From assembly GCF_000346485.2 (NCBI RefSeq), contig NZ_KQ976354.1, forward strand, positions 7,790,211 through 7,854,210: 64,000 nucleotides of DNA, in the 5' to 3' direction. Under the pieces are notes generated by a model that saw only the letters and a program-made list of their open reading frames with translations, had not been told where the DNA came from and searched no databases. Positions 17,009 through 26,010 of the stretch are shown here, in pieces. The DNA comes from Scytonema hofmannii PCC 7110. Lineage in GTDB: Bacteria > Cyanobacteriota > Cyanobacteriia > Cyanobacteriales > Nostocaceae. The stretch's first letter is position 1, and each line of letters begins with the position of its first letter. The translations under genes and the position numbers were made by a program.

Positions 17009-18544
17009 ATGATCTCTCAAAAAAACAAACGAATTGCAGTTATAGGCGCTGGTATATCAGGAATTGCGGCAGCAAACGTACTTAAAAAGAAGGAATATGA
17101 GGTTGTTGTTTTTGAGAAGTCTACAGAGATTGGTGGTGTTTGGGCTGTAGCATACCCGGAAGTTCGCCTTCAGAGCATCAGTGAACAATATTGTTTATCC
17201 GATTTTCCCTGGCCTTTCATGCCGGATTTACATCCCACATCAACCCAAATCTTACAATATTTGCGTGCAGCGGTCAATAATTTTCAGATTGATGTTCGTC
17301 TCAAACACGAAGTTCTTGCACTTGAAGAACTTGAGGATGGTTGGCGAGTGCAATACCAAAACAAAGATGGTTGTCACGAAGACACATTTGAATATGTTGT
17401 AGTTGCCATAGGTCAATATACGCAGAGAAAACATCGCCCAATATTTCCGGGAGAAGCGGAATTCACTGGTGAAGTTGTGACAGAACGAGATATCAAATCC
17501 CTCGACATTTTCAATGACAAGCGCGTTGCTGTTGTAGGATTTGGGAAGAGCGCTATCGACATGGCTGTGCTGGCGGCGCAGCGTGGTCGGCAGGTACACC
17601 AAGTATTTCGTACACCCAGATGGCTTTTGCCACAAAGGATTTTGGGTATCCACTATACTTACGCCTTATTCAATCGGATAAATTCTTTCATGATCCCAAG
17701 TTGGGCGCATCCAACTATGGCAGAGCGCTTTCTCCATAGCCGTCTCAATTTCATTGTCTCCGGTTTTTGGAGCCTGATCGAGTTAATTTTGCGGTTACAA
17801 ATTCAACGTATCGGTTTTGGTCTCGACCAAGCTGCTGTAAGTAGATTAAAAGCCGTACAACCGACGCATTCTTTAGTGCTTGACATGCGTTCGTCCATGG
17901 CGTTAGCACCAGATGCTTATTATAGATTTGTGGCTGAGGGTCGGATACAACCACATCATACAAAATTGTCCGGTTTTTCTCAGGAAACGATAAAATTGGA
18001 GCAGGGGGAGGAAATCCACTGCGATGTCGTCGTATTATCTTTAGGTTCGCAGACTCCAGTTTTTCCCTTTCTGCCCGAAAAGTATCGACATCTGCTGGAG
18101 GTTCAAAAGGATGGTGTACAATTTTACCGACACTTAATCCACCCAAGAATCCCCAATCTTGCTTTTATAGGTTTCAATCATGGGTTTTTACACGTACCCG
18201 GCGTCGAAATTGGCACACTCTGGCTTTGCGCTTATCTAGAAGGAGCGCTTGAATTGCCCTCAGTCGAAAAGATGGAGCAAGACATTGAACACGTCCGCCA
18301 ATGGAAAAACGCACATATCCACTTTGAACCCGCACGTGGATCTGGGGTTAACGCCCGTTACCAGAAATATATAGACATCTTGCTTCGAGATTTAGAGGTT
18401 TCGACCTATAGAAAAATGCCCAATATTTTTGCGGAGATTTTTGACAGATACAATTGCTCTGACTACAAAAATGTAGTTGAAGAATATAACCGCAAGAGAA
18501 AAAGCCGGACAACACCTCTGCGTCCGCTTGCAGTTAGGACATGA
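17009..18544 (+). CDS. Flavin-containing monooxygenase (FMO-like)
   Basis: A 511-residue flavoprotein. The FAD-binding GAGISG lies at residues 13-18, followed by VVVFEKSTEIGGVW, then VVVAIGQYTQ, and a second dinucleotide fold for NADPH (VAVVGFGKSAIDMA, near residue 175). The late block LAFIGFNHGFLHVPGVEIG fits the class B monooxygenase group. Such enzymes insert one oxygen atom into nitrogen, sulfur or carbonyl substrates. The C-terminus is basic (NRKRKSRTTPLR). No neighbours suggest the substrate; it stands alone between repeats. Confidence 0.85.
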   Translation: MISQKNKRIAVIGAGISGIAAANVLKKKEYEVVVFEKSTEIGGVWAVAYPEVRLQSISEQYCLSDFPWPFMPDLHPTSTQILQYLRAAVNNFQIDVRLKHEVLALEELEDGWRVQYQNKDGCHEDTFEYVVVAIGQYTQRKHRPIFPGEAEFTGEVVTERDIKSLDIFNDKRVAVVGFGKSAIDMAVLAAQRGRQVHQVFRTPRWLLPQRILGIHYTYALFNRINSFMIPSWAHPTMAERFLHSRLNFIVSGFWSLIELILRLQIQRIGFGLDQAAVSRLKAVQPTHSLVLDMRSSMALAPDAYYRFVAEGRIQPHHTKLSGFSQETIKLEQGEEIHCDVVVLSLGSQTPVFPFLPEKYRHLLEVQKDGVQFYRHLIHPRIPNLAFIGFNHGFLHVPGVEIGTLWLCAYLEGALELPSVEKMEQDIEHVRQWKNAHIHFEPARGSGVNARYQKYIDILLRDLEVSTYRKMPNIFAEIFDRYNCSDYKNVVEEYNRKRKSRTTPLRPLAVRT

Positions 18545-18888
18545 CATGACATTCTATAGGGTAATAGCAAAACGGTACTTACCTATTAGAAAATAGCGCT
18601 CAAATTAAAATAGAACTTACGCACGCTCTACGAATTCTTGGCGCTCTTGGCGTCTTGGCGGTTCGATAAATCAAAGTTTCTAGCAATTTTTGCGTAAGCC
18701 CCGTAAAATTCATCTTCAAGTTGCTTTATACTAACTTTTATGAACTACAAACAATATTAAAGAATCAATAAATAAGGAGCATCAGTGCGCTCAAAGCTAG
18801 TAAGTTTTTGATTATGTTGGTGGTGCAGTTGAAAAGATGGTATGCAACGCCAGATAAACAACAGTCCCACCCACACCTTTTGAAGAAC
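18545..18888. other. Intergenic, 344 bases
   Basis: Contains a TCTTGGCGTCTTGGCGGTTC stretch of the widespread cyanobacterial GGCG-rich repeat type near 18642, and otherwise nothing recognised. Confidence 0.5.
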
Positions 18889-19155
18889 TTATTCGATGAC
18901 TAGATCCGGTTCTTCACAGAAGTTAAATAGGACTGGCTCAGTTTCTGATTCATCTTCAAATACAGTACTAATATACCATTCACAGGGCGAATCATTCGTA
19001 TATTCAGCCCAAGCAATTGTGACTGTTTCACCTGAGGGAATTCCCTCATCACTCAGGGTAAATTGAGACCACTCTTCATCATCAACAGATGCCCACAACT
19101 CTGTAATTGCTTGTCCAGTTTGATTAGTGACGGTAAACGTAAATTGGTCTGACAT
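18889..19155 (-). CDS. Small acidic hypothetical protein
   Basis: 88 residues, strongly acidic, with alternating strand-like segments (FTFTVTNQTGQAITELWASVD, SGETVTIAWAEYT, WYISTVFEDES) suggesting a small beta sandwich. Two Cys (SPCEWY and NFCEEP) might pair or bind metal. No signal peptide. No known family named. It is preceded by a long A+T-rich leader. Confidence 0.6.
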   Translation of the reverse strand: MSDQFTFTVTNQTGQAITELWASVDDEEWSQFTLSDEGIPSGETVTIAWAEYTNDSPCEWYISTVFEDESETEPVLFNFCEEPDLVIE

Positions 19156-19359
19156 GGATATTCTGCCTTTTTTGATAACTACATTGCATCGTTTCAGCCA
19201 CCGATTATAGCCTGTTTTTTTTCAGTTGCTATAGATTTGGATTAAATAAATATCACTGCGATAGTAGTAATATTACTGAGTAGAGACAGAGAGGAGAAGG
19301 TAAGAATGCATAATACGTAATTTCTAATGTACTTTCCTAATCCCTAACCCCTCTTTGCT

Positions 19360-19836
19360 CTATTCTGGCTGGTTACAGTACTTATTCAAATCTGATGCCG
19401 CACCATCTAACTGCTTAGCAGCATTTGCTGCTGCTGTCAGGGCTGTATCGATATCTCCTCTCGCCTTTTGAATTTTGACTCGACCTTCTGATGAATTTTT
19501 TGCTACCTTAGCAGAACCCAAAGCTTGACCTGCTTGAGCAATCGATTTGCTAACAGTCTCAAACACCTTGACAAAACGGTTCTGAAATTCCTGTAGCTTC
19601 GGATCTTTGAAGTTCTGTTCTTCAATCTCTTTACTTACAGCTTGCAAATCCTTTGATAGTTGTATGCTGGTTATAACCTGCTGCCCTTTATTCTTATCAA
19701 TAAGCTCAGTTCCTTTGTTAACCACTTCCATCAATCGTTGACACTGATTAACTTTGCTTTCATTACAAGCAGTCATGAGAAAAGCAATACTCAAGCTGAT
19801 AGGAAAAATAACAGTATATTTACTTAAGATAAACAT
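19360..19836 (-). CDS. Probable lipoprotein, coiled-coil
   Basis: Taking the Met at 19836 gives 158 residues: a hydrophobic signal (YTVIFPISLSIAFLMTAC) with a lipobox-like MTAC and Cys24 as the lipid site, then a helical, Lys/Gln/Asp-rich body (IQLSKDLQAVSKEIEEQ, FVKVFETVSKSIAQAGQAL, TAAANAAKQLDG) and a terminal Cys. Longer starts up to 19920 would put 28 residues, mostly hydrophobic, before the signal and are less likely. Function unknown. Confidence 0.65.
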   Translation of the reverse strand: MFILSKYTVIFPISLSIAFLMTACNESKVNQCQRLMEVVNKGTELIDKNKGQQVITSIQLSKDLQAVSKEIEEQNFKDPKLQEFQNRFVKVFETVSKSIAQAGQALGSAKVAKNSSEGRVKIQKARGDIDTALTAAANAAKQLDGAASDLNKYCNQPE

Positions 19837-19976
19837 ATTCAGTATCGTTATAGATCGAACCCAGATAATAATACCCAAAGATTTAACGGTTCTCACCATT
19901 GTTCCTGTCATTGTTATCAATTAGCAAGCAATTTCTTATAACCTAGGTATGAAAAGGTAATTTTTTGCTTATCCCC

Positions 19977-20025
19977 AATCCAAAATCCAAAATCCAAAAT
20001 CCAAAATCCAAAATCCAAAATCCCC
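19977..20025. repeat. Heptamer tandem repeat (CCAAAAT)n
   Basis: Six or more direct copies of CCAAAAT in the promoter region of the cobalt/nickel operon on the plus strand. The same unit, read in reverse complement, occurs at 40872-40912 and 61360-61412. Confidence 0.92.
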
Positions 20026-20135
20026 AAATCCCCCCCCATCGCATTGAAATCTAAAGAAACTCTAAGCTTAACTAGAAGTTTACGGATATCGCATAATCTG
20101 TCTAAAGAAAATCGTTAAATTACGGATATACAATC

Positions 20136-20873
20136 GTGTTGGCTTTTATTTCATACTCAGGATGGATGCATGGGATATTTCAACTCCATCTAGGATTGCA
20201 TATTCCGGATGGCTTTTTGAATTTACCTGTTATCGCTGTAACTTGGGCGATCGCGATCGCATTGATTGCTGTTTCGCTGTCAAAATCGCAAGCAGAATAC
20301 CAGGAAAGAGCTGTACCCCTTATGGGAGTGTGTGCGGCTTTTATCTTTGCTGCTCAAATGATTAATTTCCCGATTCCTGGAGGCACTTCCGGGCATCTTT
20401 TGGGCGGAACTTTAGCGGGAGCTTTATTAGGTCCCTGGGCTGGTTCCTTGGTGATGGTAGCCGTTTTTATTGTCCAAAGCGTCTTTTTTCAAGATGGCGG
20501 TTTGACAGTGTTAGGAGCTAATATCCTGAATATGGGCTTAATTGGGACATTTGCAGGTTATTACTTATACAAAGCTATCCGAATCGCCATAGGTCGCAAT
20601 AAACTATCAGGCATGGTGGTTGGCGCGGCGGTTGCAGCCTGGACAAGTGTAGTTGTAGCCGCACTTGTGTGTGCAGTACAACTAGCCATATCTGGAACAG
20701 TTCCGTTATCAGTAGCATTGACAGCAATGACAACTTGGCACATACTTATCGGTATCGGTGAAGCCGCAATCACTGTGATCTCACTTTCGTTTATTTGGCG
20801 GACTCGACCCGATATGTTCTACGATCCCCCACGCAAATCTGTTGTCTCTCGACCTTTGTCTCCACATCAATAA
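20136..20873 (+). CDS. cbiM: ECF-type cobalt/nickel transporter, membrane S component (CbiM/NikM), system 1
   Basis: 245 residues from GTG at 20136, six or seven membrane segments. HIPDGFLNLP, MINFPIPGGTSGHLLGG and FFQDGGLTVLGANILNMG are CbiM/NikM family blocks. In this family metal binds the free N-terminal Met-His. Here HIPDGF sits at residue 22, preceded by Leu21 encoded by TTG at 20196; initiation there would give Met-His-Ile-Pro-Asp directly. An ATG-CAT at 20166 is another Met-His start. The start is therefore open, and I keep the longest frame. It heads an operon with a PDGLE protein, CbiQ and CbiO on the same strand. Confidence 0.9.
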   Translation: MLAFISYSGWMHGIFQLHLGLHIPDGFLNLPVIAVTWAIAIALIAVSLSKSQAEYQERAVPLMGVCAAFIFAAQMINFPIPGGTSGHLLGGTLAGALLGPWAGSLVMVAVFIVQSVFFQDGGLTVLGANILNMGLIGTFAGYYLYKAIRIAIGRNKLSGMVVGAAVAAWTSVVVAALVCAVQLAISGTVPLSVALTAMTTWHILIGIGEAAITVISLSFIWRTRPDMFYDPPRKSVVSRPLSPHQ

Positions 20874-20900
20874 CGATTAGAGAGTAATTTGAGAAATCTT

Positions 20901-21263
20901 ATGAGTCACAATATGATAAGCGATCGCAATCGTGCTTTCGTCATAGCAGGTTTGGGTGTTGCCCTACTGATTGCAATTTTCCTCTCTCCTTTTGCCAGCA
21001 AAGATCCCGATGGCTTAGATCGAGTCTCCCAGGATCTCAAATTTGAAGATAAAGCAGTTGAAGATGCACCAGCTAAAAAACTTCCCTTCCACTCTTTTTT
21101 TGATGAATACGCTCTTAGAGGTGTCCCAGAAGGTCTAGCTACCCCCATTGCTGGGGTAGTGGGAACTCTAGCAACTTTTGGTTTGGCTTGGGGAATTGGC
21201 AAACTCGTTGTCCGTGGTTCAAGTTCATCTCACCCCGAGTATGATGATTCCAACGAAGTATGA
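20901..21263 (+). CDS. PDGLE-domain protein (CbiN/NikN-like)
   Basis: 121 residues with an N-terminal and a C-terminal membrane helix (FVIAGLGVALLIAIFLSPF and ATPIAGVVGTLATFGLAWGIG) and between them KDPDGLDRVSQDLKFEDKA, the PDGLE signature. Such proteins replace or resemble CbiN as the small accessory subunit needed for metal loading of CbiM. The ATG at 20901 is used rather than TTG at 20889. It lies 27 bases after cbiM and 56 before cbiQ. Confidence 0.85.
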   Translation: MSHNMISDRNRAFVIAGLGVALLIAIFLSPFASKDPDGLDRVSQDLKFEDKAVEDAPAKKLPFHSFFDEYALRGVPEGLATPIAGVVGTLATFGLAWGIGKLVVRGSSSSHPEYDDSNEV

Positions 21264-21319
21264 AGTATAAACTGTGAAGGATGAAGGAAGCAAAAGATGA
21301 AGGAAGCAAAAATCGTTAG

Positions 21320-22099
21320 ATGCTGCTGCATATTGGGGCAATAGCTCTTGATGTCGATAGTAAAAAGTTCACACCCTGGCACCAACTTGCTCCCCGTACT
21401 CGCATCCTATGTACGTTGATGCTCGTTTTTGCCACAGTCATAACCCCGAATGGACATTGGTGGACTTGGTTAATTTATGGCTTGGCTGTGGTAGGCGTCA
21501 TATTACTCAGTCAAGTTACCCTCAGGGTGCTATTGAAACGGTTAGCCGTTGAGTTCAGGTTTATTGGTGTCGTCCTTCTAGGAACTTTATTCCGAAGAGG
21601 TGATACGGTACTTTGGGCTTGGGGTCCGCTACAAATCACTACTCTAGGGCTGATTGTTTTGGGTAGTGTAACGTTCAAGACATTACTCTCACTGTTGATG
21701 TTGAATTTGCTGACTCTAACAACTTCAGTACCAGCGCTACTCAATGCCCTGATAGAACTGCGAACCCCACCACTGTTAGTAGCAATTTTGGCATCAATGT
21801 ATCGCTACATTAACGTTTTAATTAACGAGTTTAACACCATGAGACGAGCCGCCGCATCTCGCAACCTTATGAGCAGCAACAGTAATATCAGGTTAGTCGT
21901 TGGCAACACAATTGGATCTTTGTTCATCCGCACTTACGACCGAGGTAACCGCATCCATCAAGCAATGCTGTCACGCGGTTATCAAGGAGTCCCACCAATA
22001 GAACAAGTACCGCAGGGTGGACGACGTGATGCGATCGCTCTCACTTTAACGCTAATTGTGTCACTTTTTGGACAAGTTATTTATTTGGTTAGTGGTTAG
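21320..22099 (+). CDS. cbiQ: ECF transporter T component CbiQ, system 1
   Basis: 259 residues with about five membrane helices and two cytoplasmic coupling helices carrying the Ala-Arg-Gly-type motifs, RRAAASRN near residue 175 and HQAMLSRGYQG near 220, that link the T component to its ATPase. WHQLAPRTRILCTL near the start is typical. It moves with CbiM and drives metal translocation. Followed by heptamer repeats and then cbiO. Confidence 0.9.
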   Translation: MLLHIGAIALDVDSKKFTPWHQLAPRTRILCTLMLVFATVITPNGHWWTWLIYGLAVVGVILLSQVTLRVLLKRLAVEFRFIGVVLLGTLFRRGDTVLWAWGPLQITTLGLIVLGSVTFKTLLSLLMLNLLTLTTSVPALLNALIELRTPPLLVAILASMYRYINVLINEFNTMRRAAASRNLMSSNSNIRLVVGNTIGSLFIRTYDRGNRIHQAMLSRGYQGVPPIEQVPQGGRRDAIALTLTLIVSLFGQVIYLVSG

Positions 22100-22200
22100 T
22101 GGTTAGTGGTTAGTGGTTAGTAGCTAACTATTGTACGGGCGCAATGCCTTGCGCCCCTACTAACAACCAACAACTAACAACCAACAACCAACAACTAACA
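22086..22200. repeat. Heptamer tandem repeats flanking a hairpin
   Basis: (TTAGTGG)n at 22090-22120, the GCGCAATGCCTTGCGC hairpin at 22133-22160, then (AACAACC/AACAACT)n at 22163-22200. The first array begins inside the last codons of cbiQ. They separate cbiQ from cbiO by 109 bases. Confidence 0.9.
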
Positions 22201-22208
22201 CTTCAACA

Positions 22209-23021
22209 ATGCATCATAATCCAGTCACTATTACAAATCTAAGCTATACCTACCCTGATGGGACTCAAGCCCTTAAGGAAATTAATCTATTTATCAAACC
22301 AGGAGAACGAGTTGCATTGATTGGAGCAAATGGATCGGGAAAATCTACCTTACAGTATCACCTCAATGGCATTATCTTGCCTCAAGAAGGAGAGGTGACT
22401 ATTGGTGAATGGGTTGTCAAACCTGAAAATTTGCGAGAAATTCGGAATTTTGTGGGGCTAGTATTTCAAAATCCAGATAACCAGTTATTTATGCCAACAG
22501 TATGGGAAGATGTTGCTTTTGGTCCGATGAATTTGGGATTGCGAGATAAGGAACTCAAAGAGCGCGTTCTTCAAGCAATGGCAGCAGTCGATATCGATCT
22601 AGAATGGTATGGACAGCGAAATACTGATAATTTGTCTGGGGGTGAAAAAAAACGTATTGCGATCGCAGGGGTTTTAGCTATGAACCCGCAGGTTTTGGTA
22701 TTTGATGAACCTTCTGCTCAATTAGATCCGCGATCGCGCCGTCAGTTAATTGATTTACTACAAACTTTACCTCTTACTCAACTGATTGCCACTCACGATT
22801 TAGATTTAGCCTTAGAGCTTTGTTCGCGGACTATTGTATTAAGTAGGGGACAAATTGTGTTTGATGGTAAGACTGAGAAGGTGATGAACAATTCGGAATT
22901 TTTGCGGGATCATGCTCTAGAACCACCTCTAAGTTACAGTCGTCCTTATTGTCTCATTGAACACGCACCTACAGCTCCATCTAAAGCGTCGGTACAGCGA
23001 TCGGTTGTTCAAAATCTGTAA
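22209..23021 (+). CDS. cbiO: ECF transporter ATPase CbiO, system 1
   Basis: A 270-residue ABC ATPase. Walker A GANGSGKST near residues 38-46, Q-loop VFQNPDNQLF, signature LSGGEKKR, Walker B VLVFDEPSAQLDP and the switch His in THDLDLA are all present, so it should be active. FQNPDNQLF is the form typical of ECF ATPases. It powers the CbiM-PDGLE-CbiQ transporter encoded upstream. The C-terminus extends about 40 residues past the ATPase core. Confidence 0.93.
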   Translation: MHHNPVTITNLSYTYPDGTQALKEINLFIKPGERVALIGANGSGKSTLQYHLNGIILPQEGEVTIGEWVVKPENLREIRNFVGLVFQNPDNQLFMPTVWEDVAFGPMNLGLRDKELKERVLQAMAAVDIDLEWYGQRNTDNLSGGEKKRIAIAGVLAMNPQVLVFDEPSAQLDPRSRRQLIDLLQTLPLTQLIATHDLDLALELCSRTIVLSRGQIVFDGKTEKVMNNSEFLRDHALEPPLSYSRPYCLIEHAPTAPSKASVQRSVVQNL

Positions 23022-23107
23022 TTAGACAAATTCTTAAAATAATTAAAACCTTGATTCAGTACACTAACAGCTAAAATTAAAAGATTCCTTTTTAAAAGGA
23101 GATATCT

Positions 23108-23719
23108 ATGACCCAAGCCATACCAAAATTAGTCACTTTTGAAGAATTTTTGAAATGGAAGCCTGAAGTAGGTCGATACGAACTGCATAATGGAGTAATT
23201 GTTGAGATGCAACCAACGGGACCACATGAACGAATCAAAGGTTTTTTAGCTTCTGAATTAACTGTTGAGTATAAACGGTTGAAATTGCCTTACTTCATAC
23301 CCAATCAAGCACTAGTAAAACCACCTGGAAGTGAATCAGGGTATTTACCGGATATCTTGATAATAAATGACGAAAATTTAGCAGCAGAACCATTGTGGGA
23401 AAAAGAATCAACAGTTACTCAGGGTGCATCAGTTCCTCTGGTTATTGAAGTCGTCAGTACTAACTGGCGTGATGATTACTTGAAAAAGTTCGCTGATTAT
23501 GAAGAAATGGGTATTCCTGAGTACTGGATTGCGGACTACGCTGCTTTGGGTGGCAAACTTTTCATCGGCAATCCCAAGCAGCCCACTCTCTCGATTTATG
23601 AATTGATTGACGGTGAGTATCAGCGAGTGACGCAGTTTCGCGGAGACGATCGCATGATCTCACCGACTTTTCCTGAATTAAATTTGACCGTGCGGCAAAT
23701 TTTTCCAGCAAAAATTTAG
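23108..23719 (+). CDS. Uma2-family protein (DUF820, PD-(D/E)XK nuclease fold)
   Basis: 203 residues. YELHNGVIVEM near the start, YLPDILIIND (the Asp of the nuclease site) mid-protein, and PLVIEVVSTNWRDDYLKKFADYEEMGIPEYWIAD (Glu-x-Val then Lys) carry the PD-(D/E)XK catalytic residues. The family is greatly expanded in cyanobacteria and of unknown biological role, and often rides with mobile DNA. A good AAAAGGAGATATCT ribosome site precedes the ATG. It lies in the gap between the two converging metal operons and is probably unrelated to them. Confidence 0.88.
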   Translation: MTQAIPKLVTFEEFLKWKPEVGRYELHNGVIVEMQPTGPHERIKGFLASELTVEYKRLKLPYFIPNQALVKPPGSESGYLPDILIINDENLAAEPLWEKESTVTQGASVPLVIEVVSTNWRDDYLKKFADYEEMGIPEYWIADYAALGGKLFIGNPKQPTLSIYELIDGEYQRVTQFRGDDRMISPTFPELNLTVRQIFPAKI

Positions 23720-24052
23720 GGAGTATCCCAATTTGGCAGATTGCCCTCAGAATGGAAGCATCCCGTTTTGGCAAAAGCCTGCAAGAATGGAATTCTGGGG
23801 CTATACATATACAAACAAAGTCCACCTACGTGGACTTTTATATTAAGTCCGCGTAGGCGGACGAGCGTTTCGCGATCAATACTGCGTAGGTTTTGGGTAA
23901 AAATCCGAAAATACGTAGGTTGGGTTGAGGAACGAAACCCAACATTTACAGGACATTGTTGAGTTTCCCCAAGGGGAAAGCCCAACCCACAAAATTCTTA
24001 TCCGAGTAGTATTGGTTTCGCGATTACGAACATTGCTTGGTGTTGTTTTCTG
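23720..24052. repeat. Intergenic repeat cluster between converging metal operons
   Basis: Two palindromes (GTCCACCTACGTGGAC at 23820-23835 and GTCCGCGTAGGCGGAC at 23847-23862) and a longer dispersed repeat at 23916-24013 (TAGGTTGGGTTGAGGAACG onward). The long repeat recurs at 28049-28145, the palindrome at 28200-28215 and, diverged, near 37055. No gene. Confidence 0.85.
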
Positions 24053-24883
24053 TCACAAATAACGGAATGACTTTAAGATTCGTTGTCGCAACTGTTCTAA
24101 CGCAGGCTCTTCTTCAACGATCCCATTAGCAAATAATAGCTCATATATGAGCGGTACTCCTAACTGTAACTCTTCTAAAATATCCTGTTTTGCAAATATA
24201 TACTGTGGCGTTCCTTCTAAGACAAGTTGCCCTTTATCCATAACAAAAACCCAGTCTGCCCAACGGTAAACTAAGTCTAAGTCGTGGGTGGCCATCAGAG
24301 TTGTTGTTCCAGAAACATGAATCTTTTTTAGAGTTACCATTAGGTTCCTGGTATGTAATTTATCTAGGTAAGCTGTAGGCTCATCTAGCAACAGTAACTC
24401 AGGTTGTAATACCATAACATCTGCTATAGAAACTCGTTTTTTTTGTCCCAAACTCAGATGATGAACTGGTCTTTCTGCAAGTTCAGTTAACCCAAACTCT
24501 ACTAAAGCTTGTTCAACTTTGTGTTGAATTTCTGCTTCTGGTAACCCTAAGTTACATAAACCGTAAGAAATGTCTTCCTCAACAGTAGAAGCAACTAACT
24601 GTTGTTCTGGATCTTGAAAAATCAACCCGACTTTTTGTCTTAATTGTATTAAAGAATTGCGGTCATACTTGAGATGGTTACCTTTCCAAAGTATGCTTCC
24701 CTTTTGACTTTTGTATAAACCATTAGCTAACAAAAATAGTGTGGTTTTACCACAACCATTCAGACCAATTAATGCACATCTTTTATTGGCAGGAATTCTA
24801 AGTGTTAGTCCATTCAAGGCAGGTTGTTTTCCGCCTGGATAGGTATAGTAAACTTGCTCAAATTCGAGTAACCATTCCTGCAT
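24053..24883 (-). CDS. cbiO: ECF transporter ATPase CbiO, system 2
   Basis: A 276-residue ABC ATPase: Walker A GLNGCGKTT, Q-loop IFQDPEQQLV, signature LSLGQKKR, Walker B LLLLDEPTAYLD, switch THDLDLV. The signature Gly-Gly is replaced by Leu-Gly, still common among ECF ATPases. It overlaps the end of cbiQ by 26 bases, showing tight co-translation in the minus-strand operon cbiM-cbiN-cbiQ-cbiO. It is clearly diverged from the system 1 ATPase, so the two are not a recent duplication. Confidence 0.92.
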   Translation of the reverse strand: MQEWLLEFEQVYYTYPGGKQPALNGLTLRIPANKRCALIGLNGCGKTTLFLLANGLYKSQKGSILWKGNHLKYDRNSLIQLRQKVGLIFQDPEQQLVASTVEEDISYGLCNLGLPEAEIQHKVEQALVEFGLTELAERPVHHLSLGQKKRVSIADVMVLQPELLLLDEPTAYLDKLHTRNLMVTLKKIHVSGTTTLMATHDLDLVYRWADWVFVMDKGQLVLEGTPQYIFAKQDILEELQLGVPLIYELLFANGIVEEEPALEQLRQRILKSFRYL

Positions 24884-25673
24884 AGTATCCCCATTCCAAA
24901 CCGATCAATAATGCACAGCCAAAAATTGCTTCCATAATAAAGCGCTTGGATTGATGATAGCGATGGGGATGCCAAACCCGCAATTCTTCACTAAAACCTC
25001 GTGCTGCAAGACTTAAAGAAACTTGACGATAATTCTTTATAGTTCGATTGAGCAGCTGTCCTATCAACAGCGCCAAGCTTTTCATGCCAACGGAAAAGGT
25101 ACGATAGCCGCCACGTGCTTGTTGGGCAATCCATAACTCAGTCGCCGTATTTAATAGTACAAAAATAAAGCGGTACATGAGTAATAAAAGCTCAGTTACA
25201 AGCACTGGAACTCCCATACGACGGAAAATGTGTAACAGTTCGGTGAAGGGAATAGTGAGTATAATAAAGTACAAGCAAGAACCAGAGGCAAGCGATCGCG
25301 ACAAAATGGTTAATCCTTGCTCAATACCCCGATGACTAATATATAAATAATAAGAACCAAAAGTGACACCAAAAATTGAGTCGCTTTGCTGCACTATATG
25401 AATGTGAGCAATATCAACTCCATTGATGGCTAAAGCTGGAAAACTAGTCAGCCAAAATAAAGCGGCAAAATAAACTAGGTTCAAATAAGTTTTAATAGGA
25501 ATTCCTGCATAAAGCACTATCCAAATACTTATCCAAACCGCAATCAGAACTTGAACAAGTGGATGGGCAACGGTAGAAATAAGTAACAGAGCAGTAGCAA
25601 ATAGTAATTTTTGCTCTGGTGGCAACCAACGCAAGCGATTAGTATAAGCTAATGTATCAATGTGAATTTTCAT
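24858..25673 (-). CDS. cbiQ: ECF transporter T component CbiQ, system 2
   Basis: 271 residues starting at MKIHIDTLAY (ATG at 25673, with AGGAG just before it); the longer frame overlaps cbiN too far. Several membrane helices and two coupling motifs, IAQQARGGYR near 185 and LSLAARGFSEE near 230, of Ala-Arg-Gly type, which dock onto CbiO. Overlaps cbiN by 17 bases and cbiO by 26. Confidence 0.9.
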   Translation of the reverse strand: MKIHIDTLAYTNRLRWLPPEQKLLFATALLLISTVAHPLVQVLIAVWISIWIVLYAGIPIKTYLNLVYFAALFWLTSFPALAINGVDIAHIHIVQQSDSIFGVTFGSYYLYISHRGIEQGLTILSRSLASGSCLYFIILTIPFTELLHIFRRMGVPVLVTELLLLMYRFIFVLLNTATELWIAQQARGGYRTFSVGMKSLALLIGQLLNRTIKNYRQVSLSLAARGFSEELRVWHPHRYHQSKRFIMEAIFGCALLIGLEWGYYAGMVTRI

Positions 25674-25959
25674 TCTCCTTCTTACTGAGTTCCGAACGCC
25701 CCTTATATAATCCAATAACATAGCCAATTGCACCTGCGCCTGCTGCTGCTTGTACGGCAAACAATAGACTTTCTACTTCTTTCCCAGGCAACTCAATTAA
25801 AGGATTGAACCAAGGTTTATACTGGGGCTGTATCTCTTTGATAGCCTCTTCTGCTTGACCATCTGCACCGCCAAATTCCGAGTCTTGCTTTACAATCAAC
25901 GGTGCGATCGTTAATACAACTACTGCTAGTAGCAATAGCCAGTTATTCCATTTTTTCAT
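25657..25959 (-). CDS. cbiN: Cobalt transport protein CbiN, system 2
   Basis: 100 residues, two membrane helices (NNWLLLLAVVVLTIAPLIV and SLLFAVQAAAGAGAIGYVIGLY) with an outside loop reading GADGQAEEAIKEIQPQYKPWF, a CbiN hallmark. CbiN is a transient accessory that opens the metal site of CbiM. The start at 25959 follows a heptamer repeat array. Confidence 0.9.
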   Translation of the reverse strand: MKKWNNWLLLLAVVVLTIAPLIVKQDSEFGGADGQAEEAIKEIQPQYKPWFNPLIELPGKEVESLLFAVQAAAGAGAIGYVIGLYKGRSELSKKENENSH

Positions 25960-25971
25960 TGGTCAGTAGTT

Positions 25972-26010
25972 AGTTGTTAGTTGTCACTGGTCACTGGTCA
26001 CTGGTCACTG
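25972..26010. repeat. Heptamer tandem repeat (TCACTGG)n
   Basis: Four tandem copies of TCACTGG, preceded by GTTAGTT units; the array reaches into the last codons of cbiM of system 2. The same unit recurs near 33249-33293, 38897-38956 and 41101-41140. Confidence 0.92.

Noticed and set aside
19930..20135. Cobalamin riboswitch before the first cobalt/nickel operon
   Set aside because: Looked for the conserved box and pairing elements here and upstream of the second cbiM; only heptamer repeats and intron sequence were seen.
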